Shown here: positions 7,789 to 16,881 of the stretch, in pieces | Position numbering within the stretch: position 1 is the stretch's first letter | How the letters are laid out: the number at the start of each line of letters is the position of its first letter | Assembly (NCBI RefSeq): GCF_004551525.1 | Contig: NZ_SATR01000037.1 | Span: 1-46,476, forward strand | From: Vibrio ouci | GTDB lineage: Bacteria; Pseudomonadota; Gammaproteobacteria; Enterobacterales; Vibrionaceae | DNA length: 46,476 bases | Direction: 5' to 3' | Position numbers and translations under genes: made by a program | Notes under the pieces: model-generated | Databases searched by the model: none | What the model was told of the DNA's origin: nothing | Seen by the model: the letters and a program-made list of their open reading frames with translations, nothing else

Positions 7789-9087
7789 ATGTCTACACAG
7801 ATGTCAGTATTTCTAAGCCAAGACGCAGCCGCTCCGCACTGGGGCGAGAAAGCGATCCTTTCGTTTTCAGAGCAAGGTGCAACTATCCACCTTGGTGAAG
7901 GACACGATCTTGGCGCAATTCAAAAGGCCGCTCGCAAACTGGATGGTCAAGGTATCACCTCTATTTCTCTTTCCGGAGAAGGCTGGGATTTAGAAAGCGT
8001 TTGGGCTTTCCACCAAGGTTACCGTGGCCCGAAAAAAGCCAACCAGTTTGAGTGGCAACCACTTGCCGAAGCCGATCAAGCCGAATTGAACGCGCGTATT
8101 AAAGCAACCGATTTTACCCGCGATATTATTAACAAGCCGGCAGAAGAAGTCGCGCCACGCCAATTAGCGACGATGGCAGCTGAGTTCATCAAATCAGTTG
8201 CTCCAGAAGGTACGGTCAAGGCTCGCATTGTTAAAGACAAAGATTTACTTGCTGAAGGCTGGCAGGGCATTTATGCCGTAGGTCGTGGTTCAGAGCGTAC
8301 TTCTGCAATGCTGCAGCTTGACTTTAACCCTACAGGTGATGAAAACGCACCAGTATTCGCATGTTTAGTTGGTAAAGGTATTACCTTTGATTCAGGTGGT
8401 TACAGTATTAAGCCATCTGGTTTCATGACAGCAATGAAAGCGGATATGGGGGGCTCAGGTACCATTACTGGTGGTCTAGGTCTGGCGATCATGCGTGGTT
8501 TAAACAAGCGCGTGAAGCTAATCCTATGTTGTGCTGAGAATATGATTTCTGGCCGCGCGCTTAAGCTCGGTGACATCATTACCTATAAAAATGGTAAAAC
8601 AGTTGAAATCATGAATACGGATGCGGAAGGACGTTTAGTTCTTGCTGACGGCCTGATGTACGCGAGTGAACAAAATCCTGAGCTCATCATCGACTGCGCG
8701 ACATTAACAGGCGCGGCTAAAAACGCACTTGGTAATGACTACCACGCATTAATGAGTTTTGATGATGAGCTGTCTCATCAAGCGTTGACAGTAGCTCGTG
8801 AAGAGAAAGAAGGTCTATGGCCTTTACCACTAGCGGATTTCCACCGTGGCATGCTACCGTCTAACTTTGCTGATTTATCAAACATAAGTAGCGGTGATTA
8901 TTCACCAGGTGCAAGTACAGCAGCAGCATTCCTGTCTTATTTTGTTGAAGATTACAAGAAAGGTTGGCTGCACTTTGATTGCGCGGCAACTTACCGTAAG
9001 TCTGCGACAGACAAATGGGCTGCAGGTGCAACAGGTGTTGGTGTACGCAGTTTAGCTGGACTTATTCTGCAACAAGCGAATAAATAG
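7789..9087 (+). CDS. pepB: Peptidase B (M17 leucyl aminopeptidase family)
   Basis: PepB is a cytosolic metal-dependent aminopeptidase of family M17. The metal-binding and active-site motifs MKADMGGSGT (near residue 215) and NTDAEGRLVLADG (near 280) are intact. I start at the ATG at 7789 (MSTQMSVFLSQDAAAPHWG), which follows AAGGAGAAACC. The in-frame alternative at 7741 would add 16 mostly Arg/Gln residues. The resulting 432 residues fit the family. It lies between the isc operon and ndk, a common vibrio and enterobacterial position. Confidence 0.95.
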   Translation: MSTQMSVFLSQDAAAPHWGEKAILSFSEQGATIHLGEGHDLGAIQKAARKLDGQGITSISLSGEGWDLESVWAFHQGYRGPKKANQFEWQPLAEADQAELNARIKATDFTRDIINKPAEEVAPRQLATMAAEFIKSVAPEGTVKARIVKDKDLLAEGWQGIYAVGRGSERTSAMLQLDFNPTGDENAPVFACLVGKGITFDSGGYSIKPSGFMTAMKADMGGSGTITGGLGLAIMRGLNKRVKLILCCAENMISGRALKLGDIITYKNGKTVEIMNTDAEGRLVLADGLMYASEQNPELIIDCATLTGAAKNALGNDYHALMSFDDELSHQALTVAREEKEGLWPLPLADFHRGMLPSNFADLSNISSGDYSPGASTAAAFLSYFVEDYKKGWLHFDCAATYRKSATDKWAAGATGVGVRSLAGLILQQANK

Positions 9088-9144
9088 CAGTAAGAGGCCG
9101 AAGAGCCTCTTTGATTACAACAATGATAAATGAAAGGATACCCT

Positions 9145-9570
9145 ATGGCTCTAGAAAGAACTTTTTCTATTGTTAAGCCCGATGCAGTAGAGCGTAACTT
9201 AATTGGTGAGATCTACCACCGAATTGAAAAAGCGGGTTTACAAATCATCGCTGCGAAAATGGTTCGCTTAACTGAGGAGCAGGCGAGTGGTTTTTATGCT
9301 GAGCATGAAGGCAAGCCGTTTTTCCCAGCTCTAAAAGAGTTTATGACATCTGGCCCGATTATGGTTCAGGTGCTTGAAGGCGAAGACGCGATTGCTCGTT
9401 ATCGTGAACTAATGGGTAAAACTAACCCTGAAGAAGCCGCATGCGGAACGATTCGTGCTGATTACGCAGTGAGCATGCGCTATAATTCAGTACACGGTTC
9501 AGACAGTCCGGAATCAGCAGCTCGTGAAATCGAGTTCTTCTTCCCAGAGTCGGAAATTTGCCCACGCTAA
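9145..9570 (+). CDS. ndk: Nucleoside diphosphate kinase
   Basis: Ndk transfers the gamma-phosphate from ATP to other NDPs through a phosphohistidine. The active site NSVHGSDSPESA holds this histidine near residue 117. I start at the ATG at 9145 (MALERTFSIVKPDAVERNL), five codons inside the longest frame, because AAAGGA sits before it and 141 residues is the bacterial norm. A terminator follows at 9599. Confidence 0.97.
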   Translation: MALERTFSIVKPDAVERNLIGEIYHRIEKAGLQIIAAKMVRLTEEQASGFYAEHEGKPFFPALKEFMTSGPIMVQVLEGEDAIARYRELMGKTNPEEAACGTIRADYAVSMRYNSVHGSDSPESAAREIEFFFPESEICPR

Positions 9571-9598
9571 TAGCGTAGGCAATAAGCAATAAAATCAG

Positions 9599-9631
9599 TG
9601 CTGCTTATCTGATATAAGCAGCATTTTTATT
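9599..9631 (+). terminator. Rho-independent terminator of ndk
   Basis: A perfect 10-bp stem (TGCTGCTTAT with ATAAGCAGCA) around CTGAT, then TTTTTATT. Confidence 0.88.
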
Positions 9632-9751
9632 CTTAAAAAACACTATCACCAAAGGTTAATTTGTCGTGAACACGCTAAATTAACGCTAGTATTGGTGTTA
9701 AAAGTTTTTTTACACACAGAGCACGCCAAGGGTATCAGTCTTGACAGATTG

Positions 9752-9771
9752 TGATATACTCTGCGCGCAAT
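9752..9771 (+). promoter_or_regulatory. Candidate extended -10 promoter for the EF-G gene
   Basis: TGATATACT at 9752-9760 is an extended -10 element, followed at once by the GC-rich CTGCGCGC. This resembles the discriminator of growth-rate-controlled (stringent) promoters. An A/T-rich tract with seven T residues lies about 45 bases upstream. TTGACA at 9741 is only 8 bases from the -10 and cannot be its -35. Confidence 0.5.
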
Positions 9772-9797
9772 TTATACCTTATAAACAGAGTAAGACA

Positions 9798-11885
9798 ATG
9801 GCAGATTTATCAAAGTACAGAAACATTGGTATTTTCGCGCACGTTGATGCGGGTAAAACTACCACCACTGAGCGTATTCTTAAGCTTACTGGTAAAATCC
9901 ACAAAACTGGTGAAGTACACGACGGTGAGTCTACAACTGACTTCATGGAACAGGAAGCTGAGCGCGGTATTACAATCCAATCAGCAGCGGTAACTTGTGA
10001 GTGGAATGGCCACCGCCTAAACGTTATCGATACTCCGGGACACGTTGACTTCACAGTTGAAGTATACCGTTCACTTAAAGTACTTGACGGTGGTATCGGT
10101 GTATTCTGTGGTTCTGGTGGTGTTGAGCCTCAGTCAGAAACAAACTGGCGTTACGCGAACGATTCAGAAGTTGCTCGTCTGATCTTCGTAAACAAACTAG
10201 ACCGTATGGGTGCAGACTTCTTCAACGTTGTTGACCAAGTTAAGAACGTTCTTGGTGCAAACCCACTAGTAATGACTCTGCCAATTGGTCGTGAAGACGA
10301 TTTCGTTGGTGTTGTTGACGTATTAAACCGTAAAGCTTACGTTTGGGACGACACAGGTCTACCAGAAAACTACGAAATTCAAGATGTTCCAGCGGACATG
10401 GTTGACGACCTAGAACAGTACCGTGAAGAGCTAGTTGAGACTGCTGTAGAGCAAGACGACGAGCTAATGGAAGCTTACATGGAAGGCGAAGAGCCATCTA
10501 TCGAGCAGCTAAAAGAGTGTATCCGTAAAGGTACACGTGACCTAGCGTTCTTCCCAACATTCTGTGGTTCTGCGTTCAAGAACAAAGGCATGCAACTTAT
10601 CCTAGACGCTGTTGTAGATTACCTACCAGCTCCAAACGAAGTTGATCCTCAGCCTCTAACAGATCCAGAAACTGGCGAAGCAACTGGTGAAGTAGCTCTA
10701 GTATCTGCTGATGAGCCACTAAAAGCGCTAGCATTCAAGATCATGGATGACCGTTTTGGTGCACTAACATTCGTTCGTATCTACTCTGGCCGTCTGAAGA
10801 AGGGTGACACTATCCTTAACTCAGCGACTGGTAAGACTGAACGTATCGGCCGTATGTGTGAAATGCAAGCGGACGAGCGTAACGAACTTACTGAAGCGCA
10901 AGCTGGTGACATCATCGCTATCGTTGGTATGAAGAACGTTCAAACTGGTCACACTCTATGTGATCCTAAGCATGAATGTACTCTTGAAGCTATGATCTTC
11001 CCAGAACCAGTAATCTCTATCGCTGTATCTCCAAAAGATAAAGGCGGTTCTGAGAAAATGGGTATCGCTATCGGTAAGATGGTTGCAGAAGATCCATCAT
11101 TCCAGGTTGAGACTGACGAAGAGTCTGGCGAAACTATCCTGAAAGGTATGGGTGAACTTCACCTAGACATCAAGGTAGACATCCTTAAGCGTACTTACGG
11201 CGTTGAGCTAGAAGTAGGTGCTCCACAGGTAGCTTACCGTGAAACTATCACTCAACCAGTTGAAGATAGCTACACGCACAAGAAGCAGTCTGGTGGTTCT
11301 GGTCAGTTCGGTAAGATCGACTACCGTATCAAGCCAGGTGAAGCAAACTCAGGCTTCACGTTCAAATCAACAGTTGTTGGTGGTAACGTACCTAAAGAAT
11401 TCTGGCCTGCAGTAGAAAAAGGTTTCGCGTCTATGATGCAAACTGGTGTTCTAGCTGGCTTCCCAACTCTAGACGTAGAAGTTGAACTATTCGACGGTGG
11501 TTTCCACGCAGTTGACTCTTCAGCTATCGCTTACGAAATCGCTGCTAAAGGCGCATTCCGTCAGTCTATGCCTAAAGCGGGTGCACAACTTCTTGAGCCA
11601 ATCATGAACGTTGACGTATTCACTCCAGAAGACAACGTTGGTGACGTAATCGGTGACCTTAACCGTCGTCGTGGTATGATCAAAGACCAACAAGCTGGTA
11701 CTACAGGCGTTCGTATTAAAGCAGACGTTCCTCTATCAGAAATGTTTGGTTACATCGGTCACCTACGTACTATCACATCTGGTCGTGGTCAGTTCTCTAT
11801 GGAGTTCGGTCAATACGCACCATGTCCAGCAAACGTTGCTGAGCAAGTAATCGCAGAAGTTAAAGAGCGTAACGCGAAGAAGTAA
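9798..11885 (+). CDS. fusA2: Elongation factor G, second vibrio type (EF-G 2)
   Basis: This translational GTPase catalyses ribosomal translocation and/or ribosome recycling. The G domain shows AHVDAGKTT (from residue 14), the DTPGHVDF switch II motif and NKLDRMG in place of the usual NKMDR. Domains II-V follow to give 695 residues. I start at the ATG at 9798 (MADLSKYRNIGIFAHV); an in-frame ATG at 9741 would add 19 unrelated residues. It stands alone, away from rpsL-rpsG-tuf, so it is probably the second EF-G copy of vibrios rather than the str-operon fusA. Codon choice is strongly biased (CTA, GGT, CGT, AAC), as in highly expressed genes. The symbol is tentative. Confidence 0.9.
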   Translation: MADLSKYRNIGIFAHVDAGKTTTTERILKLTGKIHKTGEVHDGESTTDFMEQEAERGITIQSAAVTCEWNGHRLNVIDTPGHVDFTVEVYRSLKVLDGGIGVFCGSGGVEPQSETNWRYANDSEVARLIFVNKLDRMGADFFNVVDQVKNVLGANPLVMTLPIGREDDFVGVVDVLNRKAYVWDDTGLPENYEIQDVPADMVDDLEQYREELVETAVEQDDELMEAYMEGEEPSIEQLKECIRKGTRDLAFFPTFCGSAFKNKGMQLILDAVVDYLPAPNEVDPQPLTDPETGEATGEVALVSADEPLKALAFKIMDDRFGALTFVRIYSGRLKKGDTILNSATGKTERIGRMCEMQADERNELTEAQAGDIIAIVGMKNVQTGHTLCDPKHECTLEAMIFPEPVISIAVSPKDKGGSEKMGIAIGKMVAEDPSFQVETDEESGETILKGMGELHLDIKVDILKRTYGVELEVGAPQVAYRETITQPVEDSYTHKKQSGGSGQFGKIDYRIKPGEANSGFTFKSTVVGGNVPKEFWPAVEKGFASMMQTGVLAGFPTLDVEVELFDGGFHAVDSSAIAYEIAAKGAFRQSMPKAGAQLLEPIMNVDVFTPEDNVGDVIGDLNRRRGMIKDQQAGTTGVRIKADVPLSEMFGYIGHLRTITSGRGQFSMEFGQYAPCPANVAEQVIAEVKERNAKK

Positions 11886-11911
11886 TTCTTTAAGTTAGCT
11901 AGATAGCTTTT

Positions 11912-11946
11912 AAAGCCCCAGTCGAAAGGTTGGGGCTTTTCTTTTT
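11912..11946 (+). terminator. Rho-independent terminator of the EF-G gene
   Basis: A stem of AAAGCCCCA with TGGGGCTTT followed by TCTTTTTG, 26 bases after the stop codon. Confidence 0.88.
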
Positions 11947-12004
11947 GTAAGAGATAATGGTTTCCGCTCTGATAGAGAAAGTGCAATATATGAGCTCATT
12001 TCTT

Positions 12005-12035
12005 AGAGTGATGAAGGGGCGAGTAGGGAATCTCT
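12005..12035 (+). repeat. Half copy of the intergenic palindromic repeat seen at galE-galT
   Basis: The end GAGTAGGGAATCTCT and the G/A-rich stretch before it match the right arm of the element at 42874-42918. Only one arm is recognisable. It lies between the EF-G terminator and the end of the convergent LysR gene. Confidence 0.55.
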
Positions 12036-12069
12036 AGAAGTTTTTGGTTCGCTTCGAGGTCATCTTAAT

Positions 12070-13002
12070 TTATCTACGGCTACTACCATCGATAATGTCT
12101 AAACCTAGCCCATCTAGGTTTCTATACTCTTCAGCTTGAGCAAAAATCCATTCACAGAAACGTTTGATCTTCTCTCTTTTAAAATAAGCTCTCGGTGCGC
12201 AGAGAAAATAATTGTAGTCGGTTCTTTGGGCTAGGTTACCGATCCTTACTAGTTTCCCTTCCTCTATATAGCGCTGAGCTAACGTATGCTTAGCTAAAGC
12301 CACCCCTTGTACTGCGAGTGCCCCTTCTAGGACAAAATGGGAACCATTGTATTTTAGAGTGGGTTTCGACGCTTTGTGACCAACATTATTCAGCCATATT
12401 CCCCAATCGAGATCGCGCCAGTAATCTTCGATTAAATCCGCTCCAGTAAGATCACTTAACTCATAGATGCCGTGTTGTTCTTGATAAATGGGATGACAAA
12501 CCGGATAGAGCAGCTCTTCAATCAACAATTTCGAAGTAATGTTTGGGTAGTCACCTGGTCCATATCGGATACAGACATCGAGGTTAGAGTTTTGAAAATC
12601 TGCGAGTTCGCTAGTCGGTTCGATCATCAGCTCTAGGTCGGGGTTTTGCTGTCGAAAGTGGCCAATCCTAGGTACTAGCCAATGCTTAGCAAAGGAAGGG
12701 AGTGTTGAAATAGACAACTGACTCGGGTTCGGGTCTTGGTTTATTTGTCGTATGCCTCGGTGTAAGTGCTCAAACCCTCTTTGAGCCTGATCGAATAGGA
12801 TTTCCCCTTCCATGGTGAGAGTTACTTTGCGGTGCTGCCTTAAGAAAAGTTCAGCGCCCAAGAAGTCTTCAAGTTGACGAATTTGCTGGCTAATGGCAGC
12901 AGCTGTTACATATAGCTCTTGGGCGGCTAGCTTAAAGCTTCCCAGTTTTGCTGCGGTATAGAAGTAATAGATTCCTTGCAAAGGTGGTAGTCGATCTTTC
13001 AC
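12070..13002 (-). CDS. LysR-family transcriptional regulator, GcvA-like
   Basis: The N-terminal helix-turn-helix (residues about 7-65, with SFKLAAQELYVTAAAISQQI) and the substrate-binding domain from about residue 95 place it in the LysR family. PPLQGIYYFYTAAKLGSF and the length of 310 residues point to the GcvA/AmpR branch. It diverges from the DUF1127 gene across 97 bases, the classic position for a LysR regulator and its target. The effector cannot be read from the sequence. It ends facing the EF-G gene. Confidence 0.88.
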   Translation of the reverse strand: MKDRLPPLQGIYYFYTAAKLGSFKLAAQELYVTAAAISQQIRQLEDFLGAELFLRQHRKVTLTMEGEILFDQAQRGFEHLHRGIRQINQDPNPSQLSISTLPSFAKHWLVPRIGHFRQQNPDLELMIEPTSELADFQNSNLDVCIRYGPGDYPNITSKLLIEELLYPVCHPIYQEQHGIYELSDLTGADLIEDYWRDLDWGIWLNNVGHKASKPTLKYNGSHFVLEGALAVQGVALAKHTLAQRYIEEGKLVRIGNLAQRTDYNYFLCAPRAYFKREKIKRFCEWIFAQAEEYRNLDGLGLDIIDGSSRR

Positions 13003-13099
13003 TTTAGTTTTCCTTAACTGAAGGTCAATTTGTATCGTTTGAGCAAGATAGGTTAATGGTTAATTATTTAGTTACTAAATGCAAGGGAGGAGATTAACC

Positions 13100-13306
13100 A
13101 TGGAAACTTTAGAGTATGGCTGTAAACAAAGAGTATCTGGTCTAAGCTTTTGGGATAAAAAAATCTTAACTAAGCTGAAGTGCTGGTGGCGCAACTTTAC
13201 TACTCGTAAACAGCTGAGCGAGTTACCAGAGCACTTACTAAAGGATGTGGGCCTCACTAAAGAACAGGCTCGTCAAGAAAGTATTCGTCACTTCTGGGAT
13301 AACTAA
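13100..13306 (+). CDS. DUF1127 (YjiS-like) small basic protein
   Basis: A 68-residue protein with a C-terminal DUF1127 signature: RKQLSELPEHLLKDVGLTKE, then QARQES and a terminal FWDN. DUF1127 proteins are small and Arg/Lys-rich; in alphaproteobacteria some are linked to RNA metabolism and phosphate or carbon responses, but the role in vibrios is not established. I start at the ATG at 13100, seven bases after GGGAGGAG, rather than the in-frame ATG at 13079 that precedes this ribosome-binding site. It diverges from one GcvA-like LysR gene and converges with another 12 bases beyond its stop. Similar DUF1127-LysR pairs occur in other proteobacteria. Confidence 0.85.
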   Translation: METLEYGCKQRVSGLSFWDKKILTKLKCWWRNFTTRKQLSELPEHLLKDVGLTKEQARQESIRHFWDN

Positions 13307-13318
13307 TAAGTCGCAATG

Positions 13319-14224
13319 TTACTCAGCGATTTCGCTATGCAGCCAATTAGTAAAGGCCACAATACGTTGACGACGAGGGGACTCATCATCATAAAAGAGG
13401 TTGAATTGAATGCCAGGTGTCATACCAATCTCAAAAGGTTTGATGAGTAACCCTCGTTCAACATAGTCGCTCGCGAGTGAGTCCGAAGCTAAACAGGCGC
13501 CATGACCTGCCATAACTGCGTTCATAGCATGATCAAACGTACTGACATCCATCCATTGAACCGATTCTTTATTCATAGTCACCCCTGCTTGAGCAAACCA
13601 GCTCTGCCAAGGATAGCCGCCAGATTCGTAATGAATGAGCCAAGTCTGCAGCAATTGTTCTGGACTTGATAACTCGATGGTTTCGGCCAAGTTCGGTGAA
13701 CAGAATGGGTAAATAGTTTCTTCGAATAGGAACTCTTTATGGAGCTTTAGATTGTTGTTCAATTCGAGCTCTTCGCCTTGCCATATCGCGAGGTCAGCGT
13801 CACCTTGTTTGAGGTTAGGTGCATCACAGCTGGTGATAATACGAATTGGGATATTAGGATGCTGAGTGGAGAACTTCCATAATCTAGGCAGCAGCCAACG
13901 AGAAGCAAATGATGGAGTGGAGCTGACGCATAGAAGCCCCTCGACAGGCTCACTTTGGATTTGGTTTAAACCACTAACAATATTTTCAAAGCCGGTGGAG
14001 ACATGCTTGAACAAGATTTTACCTTGTTCGGTAAGACGCATTTCTCTCCCTTCTCGGACAAAGAGTTTACAGCCTAAGCCATCTTCAAGTTGTCGGATCT
14101 TTTGGCTTACCGCTGCTTGGCTAATAAACAGTTCTTCTGCAGCTCTGCTATAGCTATTTAGTCTCGCCGCTACTTCGAAGTAGCGTAATCCCGGTAAGTG
14201 GTGCAGCCGTGCATCCATAAACAA
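13319..14224 (-). CDS. LysR-family transcriptional regulator, GcvA-like (second copy)
   Basis: A second LysR regulator of 301 residues. The helix-turn-helix lies at about residues 10-68 (SYSRAAEELFISQAAVSQKI). The start region LHHLPGLRYFEVAARLNSYS is GcvA-like. It is related to the 12070-13002 product (both have PSFAxxWLxPRL near residue 105), suggesting an old duplication. It converges on the DUF1127 gene and lies downstream of the acyl-CoA synthetase, from which it is separated by a terminator. The target is unknown. Confidence 0.87.
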   Translation of the reverse strand: MFMDARLHHLPGLRYFEVAARLNSYSRAAEELFISQAAVSQKIRQLEDGLGCKLFVREGREMRLTEQGKILFKHVSTGFENIVSGLNQIQSEPVEGLLCVSSTPSFASRWLLPRLWKFSTQHPNIPIRIITSCDAPNLKQGDADLAIWQGEELELNNNLKLHKEFLFEETIYPFCSPNLAETIELSSPEQLLQTWLIHYESGGYPWQSWFAQAGVTMNKESVQWMDVSTFDHAMNAVMAGHGACLASDSLASDYVERGLLIKPFEIGMTPGIQFNLFYDDESPRRQRIVAFTNWLHSEIAE

Positions 14225-14267
14225 TCCCTAGTTAATTCTTGCAGTAGGCCATCATAGTCGCTTTGTT

Positions 14268-14301
14268 TTGAAAAGCAAAAAGGAGAGACGAGCTCTCCTT
14301 T
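14268..14301 (-). terminator. Rho-independent terminator of the acyl-CoA synthetase gene
   Basis: A perfect 9-bp stem (AAAGGAGAG with CTCTCCTTT) around a 5-nt loop. On the reverse strand it continues into TTTTTGCTTTTC, about 25 bases past the stop of the 14327-16012 gene. Confidence 0.8.
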
Positions 14302-14326
14302 CAATTGACTAGAATTTGGGGGAACA

Positions 14327-16012
14327 CTACTCCTCCCAAACCACCAATTTTCCTTTTGGCCAGCTTTGGCCAACATCATGATACTTCTGCTCAAGTACAT
14401 GACGTTTGATTTTCAGTGTTGGCGTAAGAATACCGTTTTCAATACTCCACGGATCCTTGATCATTAATACCCCTTTGATCTGCTCATGAGACTCAAGTTC
14501 AGCGTTCATACGAGCAACGACTTTTTCGGTGGTTTTCTCGTACCTTTTACGATCAAAGTTAGGGAAGTCGTGCGGCACAACAAGAAGGATAGGGGCTGGT
14601 AGGCCAAGACCAATCAAACACATCATCTCGACACGGCTGTACTCGAAGAGTTTCTTCTCAATTGGCACGGGAGCAACAAACTTACCTTTAGCGGTCTTAA
14701 AGGTGTCTTTTTTACGCCCTTGGATAGTTAGGTAGCCGTCACTATCAATCGAGCCGATATCGCCAGTGTGTAGCCATCCTTCTGAGTCGAATGACTCTTG
14801 AGTTGCAATGTCATTTTTGTAGTAGCCAGAAAACAGGCCTTTACCACGAACCATGATCTCTTCGTCATCGGCGATTTTTAGCTCAATGCCCGGTCCTGCA
14901 TTACCGACACTGCCAATCTTATCTGCTCGGAAAGGGTAGTTAAGCGTGCTATAGGCAAATGACTCTGTCATGCCCCATGCTTCGGTAATATTTAACCCAA
15001 CACTGTGGTACCAGTCGAGCAGAGCAGGTGACACAGGAGCCGAACCACAGCCCAGCACTCGCGCTTGGTCAAGACCTAGACCATCGGCTAATTTCTTCTT
15101 AATCAATGAATTAACAAATGGGATCTTAAGTAAGATATTGAGTTTTTTCTGCGGCAGCTTGTCTTGAATACGTTGCTGGAACAGTGTCCATAGGCGAGGC
15201 ACTGAAATAAACAGTGTTGGCCTTTGCATCTTCACATCTTCGATAAAGGTATCTAATGACTCTGGGAAGGCCGTTTGAACGCCGCCCATAATAGAAGAAC
15301 CAAAGATGTAAACTCGCTCAGTGATATGAGCCAGTGGTAAGTACGAAAATAGGCGATCATTTTCTTGGATACCGATATGCTCAATCAACTTTTGAACTGA
15401 CCAGCTAAACGCACCATATGTGAGCATTGCGCCTTTTGGTAGACCGGAAGTACCAGATGTATAAACCAATGACATCAACTTATCATCGTAATGCTCTGGG
15501 CGATGAGTACTTGGCTCATGTGCCTGGATTAACTGGTTGAACTGATATTTACAGTTTGGTGCTGTGTCATAAGCTAGCGAGATCGTAATTAGGTCTGGCT
15601 TATCATCAATGACTTGTTGAGTCGCTGCTGGATCGTCAAGTTTACCGCCAATGAGCACCTTACTTTCACTGTGCGTTAAGCAGTATTCAATCGTATCTGC
15701 TCCCGCGGTTGGGAAGATTGGTACACTAACGAAATCGCCAAGCATCATGGCAAGGTCGCAGATAAACCATTCGGCACAGTTTTTTGAAACCAAAGCGACT
15801 TTATCGCGAGGCTGAACACCGAGCTCATTCAGTGCGCTAACTAGCTTTAATGCTTGCTCAGCCACATCACTAAATGTGTACTCAACAAACTTTCGGTTGA
15901 TGATTTGTTTAAGATAAACCTCATTGGGGCGCTCCGCTGCCCATTTTAAGATCATCTCGTTTGGTGGCGGGAGAGCACAAGTTGGTTTGCTTAACTCGTT
16001 AGGCTGAATCAT
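14327..16012 (-). CDS. AMP-binding long-chain acyl-CoA synthetase-like protein
   Basis: A 561-residue member of the adenylate-forming family, probably activating a fatty acid to its acyl-CoA. The P-loop motif LVYTSGTSGLPKGAMLTYG (near residues 183-201), ITEAWGMTES (near 333) and WLHTGDIG (near 406) are intact. The C-terminal ILTPTLKIKRH carries the catalytic lysine region. It resembles the FadD15/ACSL type more than E. coli FadD. It stands as a single transcription unit. The substrate is inferred from family only. Confidence 0.9.
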   Translation of the reverse strand: MIQPNELSKPTCALPPPNEMILKWAAERPNEVYLKQIINRKFVEYTFSDVAEQALKLVSALNELGVQPRDKVALVSKNCAEWFICDLAMMLGDFVSVPIFPTAGADTIEYCLTHSESKVLIGGKLDDPAATQQVIDDKPDLITISLAYDTAPNCKYQFNQLIQAHEPSTHRPEHYDDKLMSLVYTSGTSGLPKGAMLTYGAFSWSVQKLIEHIGIQENDRLFSYLPLAHITERVYIFGSSIMGGVQTAFPESLDTFIEDVKMQRPTLFISVPRLWTLFQQRIQDKLPQKKLNILLKIPFVNSLIKKKLADGLGLDQARVLGCGSAPVSPALLDWYHSVGLNITEAWGMTESFAYSTLNYPFRADKIGSVGNAGPGIELKIADDEEIMVRGKGLFSGYYKNDIATQESFDSEGWLHTGDIGSIDSDGYLTIQGRKKDTFKTAKGKFVAPVPIEKKLFEYSRVEMMCLIGLGLPAPILLVVPHDFPNFDRKRYEKTTEKVVARMNAELESHEQIKGVLMIKDPWSIENGILTPTLKIKRHVLEQKYHDVGQSWPKGKLVVWEE

Positions 16013-16143
16013 TCTCTAACTCCGTGTTATTGGCAAAATTATAGTTATTTTTCTTGTTAATGGAATGTTAACTCTAGCATGTGAATTAAACTGTAGGGAA
16101 GCAAATATCACGAGTTTCCAATCATCTTGTGACTGCTGTGCCG

Positions 16144-16881
16144 TTAGTGAAGTTGGCGGTAAACCGCTGGACTGATTCCAGTTTTCTTTTTGAAGATGCG
16201 AGAAAAGTAAGAGACATCGTTGTAACCGCACTGAAAAGCAATAAAGGATATCTTCTCTTTACGATAGTTTGTTAGCAGCTGCTTCGCTAAGTTAATCCTT
16301 TTGAGGGTAAGGTAGTCACGAAAACTGACCCCGATTGTCTTGTGAAAGAATTTAGAAAAATAGGTCACCGAATAGTGACAGTATTCTGCTACATCTTCCT
16401 CTCTGATCGTTCGTGATAGGTTCTTCTCTATATATCTGAGCATTTCAACCAGATCCTTACTGATGTGCTTATGACTATGCTGGTTGGTGAGTTTGTTGAT
16501 ATCAAGGATCTCTTGGTGTTTCGTAAATTGGTAGTAGATCTGCTTATTGAGTTCATCTGACCATAAGCGAGCATCCCCTTCACTAAGGTTAAACGTTGAG
16601 AAGACGACATCTAAGCTTTCAAATTCAGTGGGAAGCGCGTGTTTGTGTATGACAATAATATGCTTATCGAGATTCTGACACAGCTTGGCTGCAGTGAGGA
16701 AAAGTGAGCTAAATTGCTCTTCATAAAAGAAAAAACAAAAATGAATGTCTGGTTCACTCAGCACTGAGACATCATAGCCATAATCCAAAATATGGAAGTA
16801 GCGCTCCATGTCTCTGACGATATCTTTCGAAACGTAAGTGACGGACTGTCCTATCCAATAGCCTTTATGTAGTACATCCAA
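16144..16881 (-). CDS. AraC-family transcriptional regulator, possible Tad-locus regulator
   Basis: The C-terminal 100 residues form a two-helix-turn-helix AraC domain, from LVEMLRYIEKNLSRTIREED to GYNDVSYFSRIFKKKTGISP. The N-terminal 140 residues have no AraC sugar-pocket signature; alternating hydrophobic stretches such as HIIVIHKHALP suggest a degenerate receiver-like fold, which I cannot confirm. It is transcribed away from the Flp pilus locus, and the 452 bases between them contain paired TGATA/TATCA half-sites. Control of the pilus genes is inferred from position only. Confidence 0.85.
   Translation of the reverse strand: MDVLHKGYWIGQSVTYVSKDIVRDMERYFHILDYGYDVSVLSEPDIHFCFFFYEEQFSSLFLTAAKLCQNLDKHIIVIHKHALPTEFESLDVVFSTFNLSEGDARLWSDELNKQIYYQFTKHQEILDINKLTNQHSHKHISKDLVEMLRYIEKNLSRTIREEDVAEYCHYSVTYFSKFFHKTIGVSFRDYLTLKRINLAKQLLTNYRKEKISFIAFQCGYNDVSYFSRIFKKKTGISPAVYRQLH

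Noticed and set aside
9741..9746. TTGACA as a -35 element for the EF-G gene
   Set aside because: It is only 8 bases before the -10 sequence TATACT and no good -10 lies at 16-18 bases from it.
13075..13257. A 60-codon reverse frame opposite the DUF1127 gene
   Set aside because: The forward frame has a strong ribosome-binding site and the DUF1127 signature; the reverse frame has neither.
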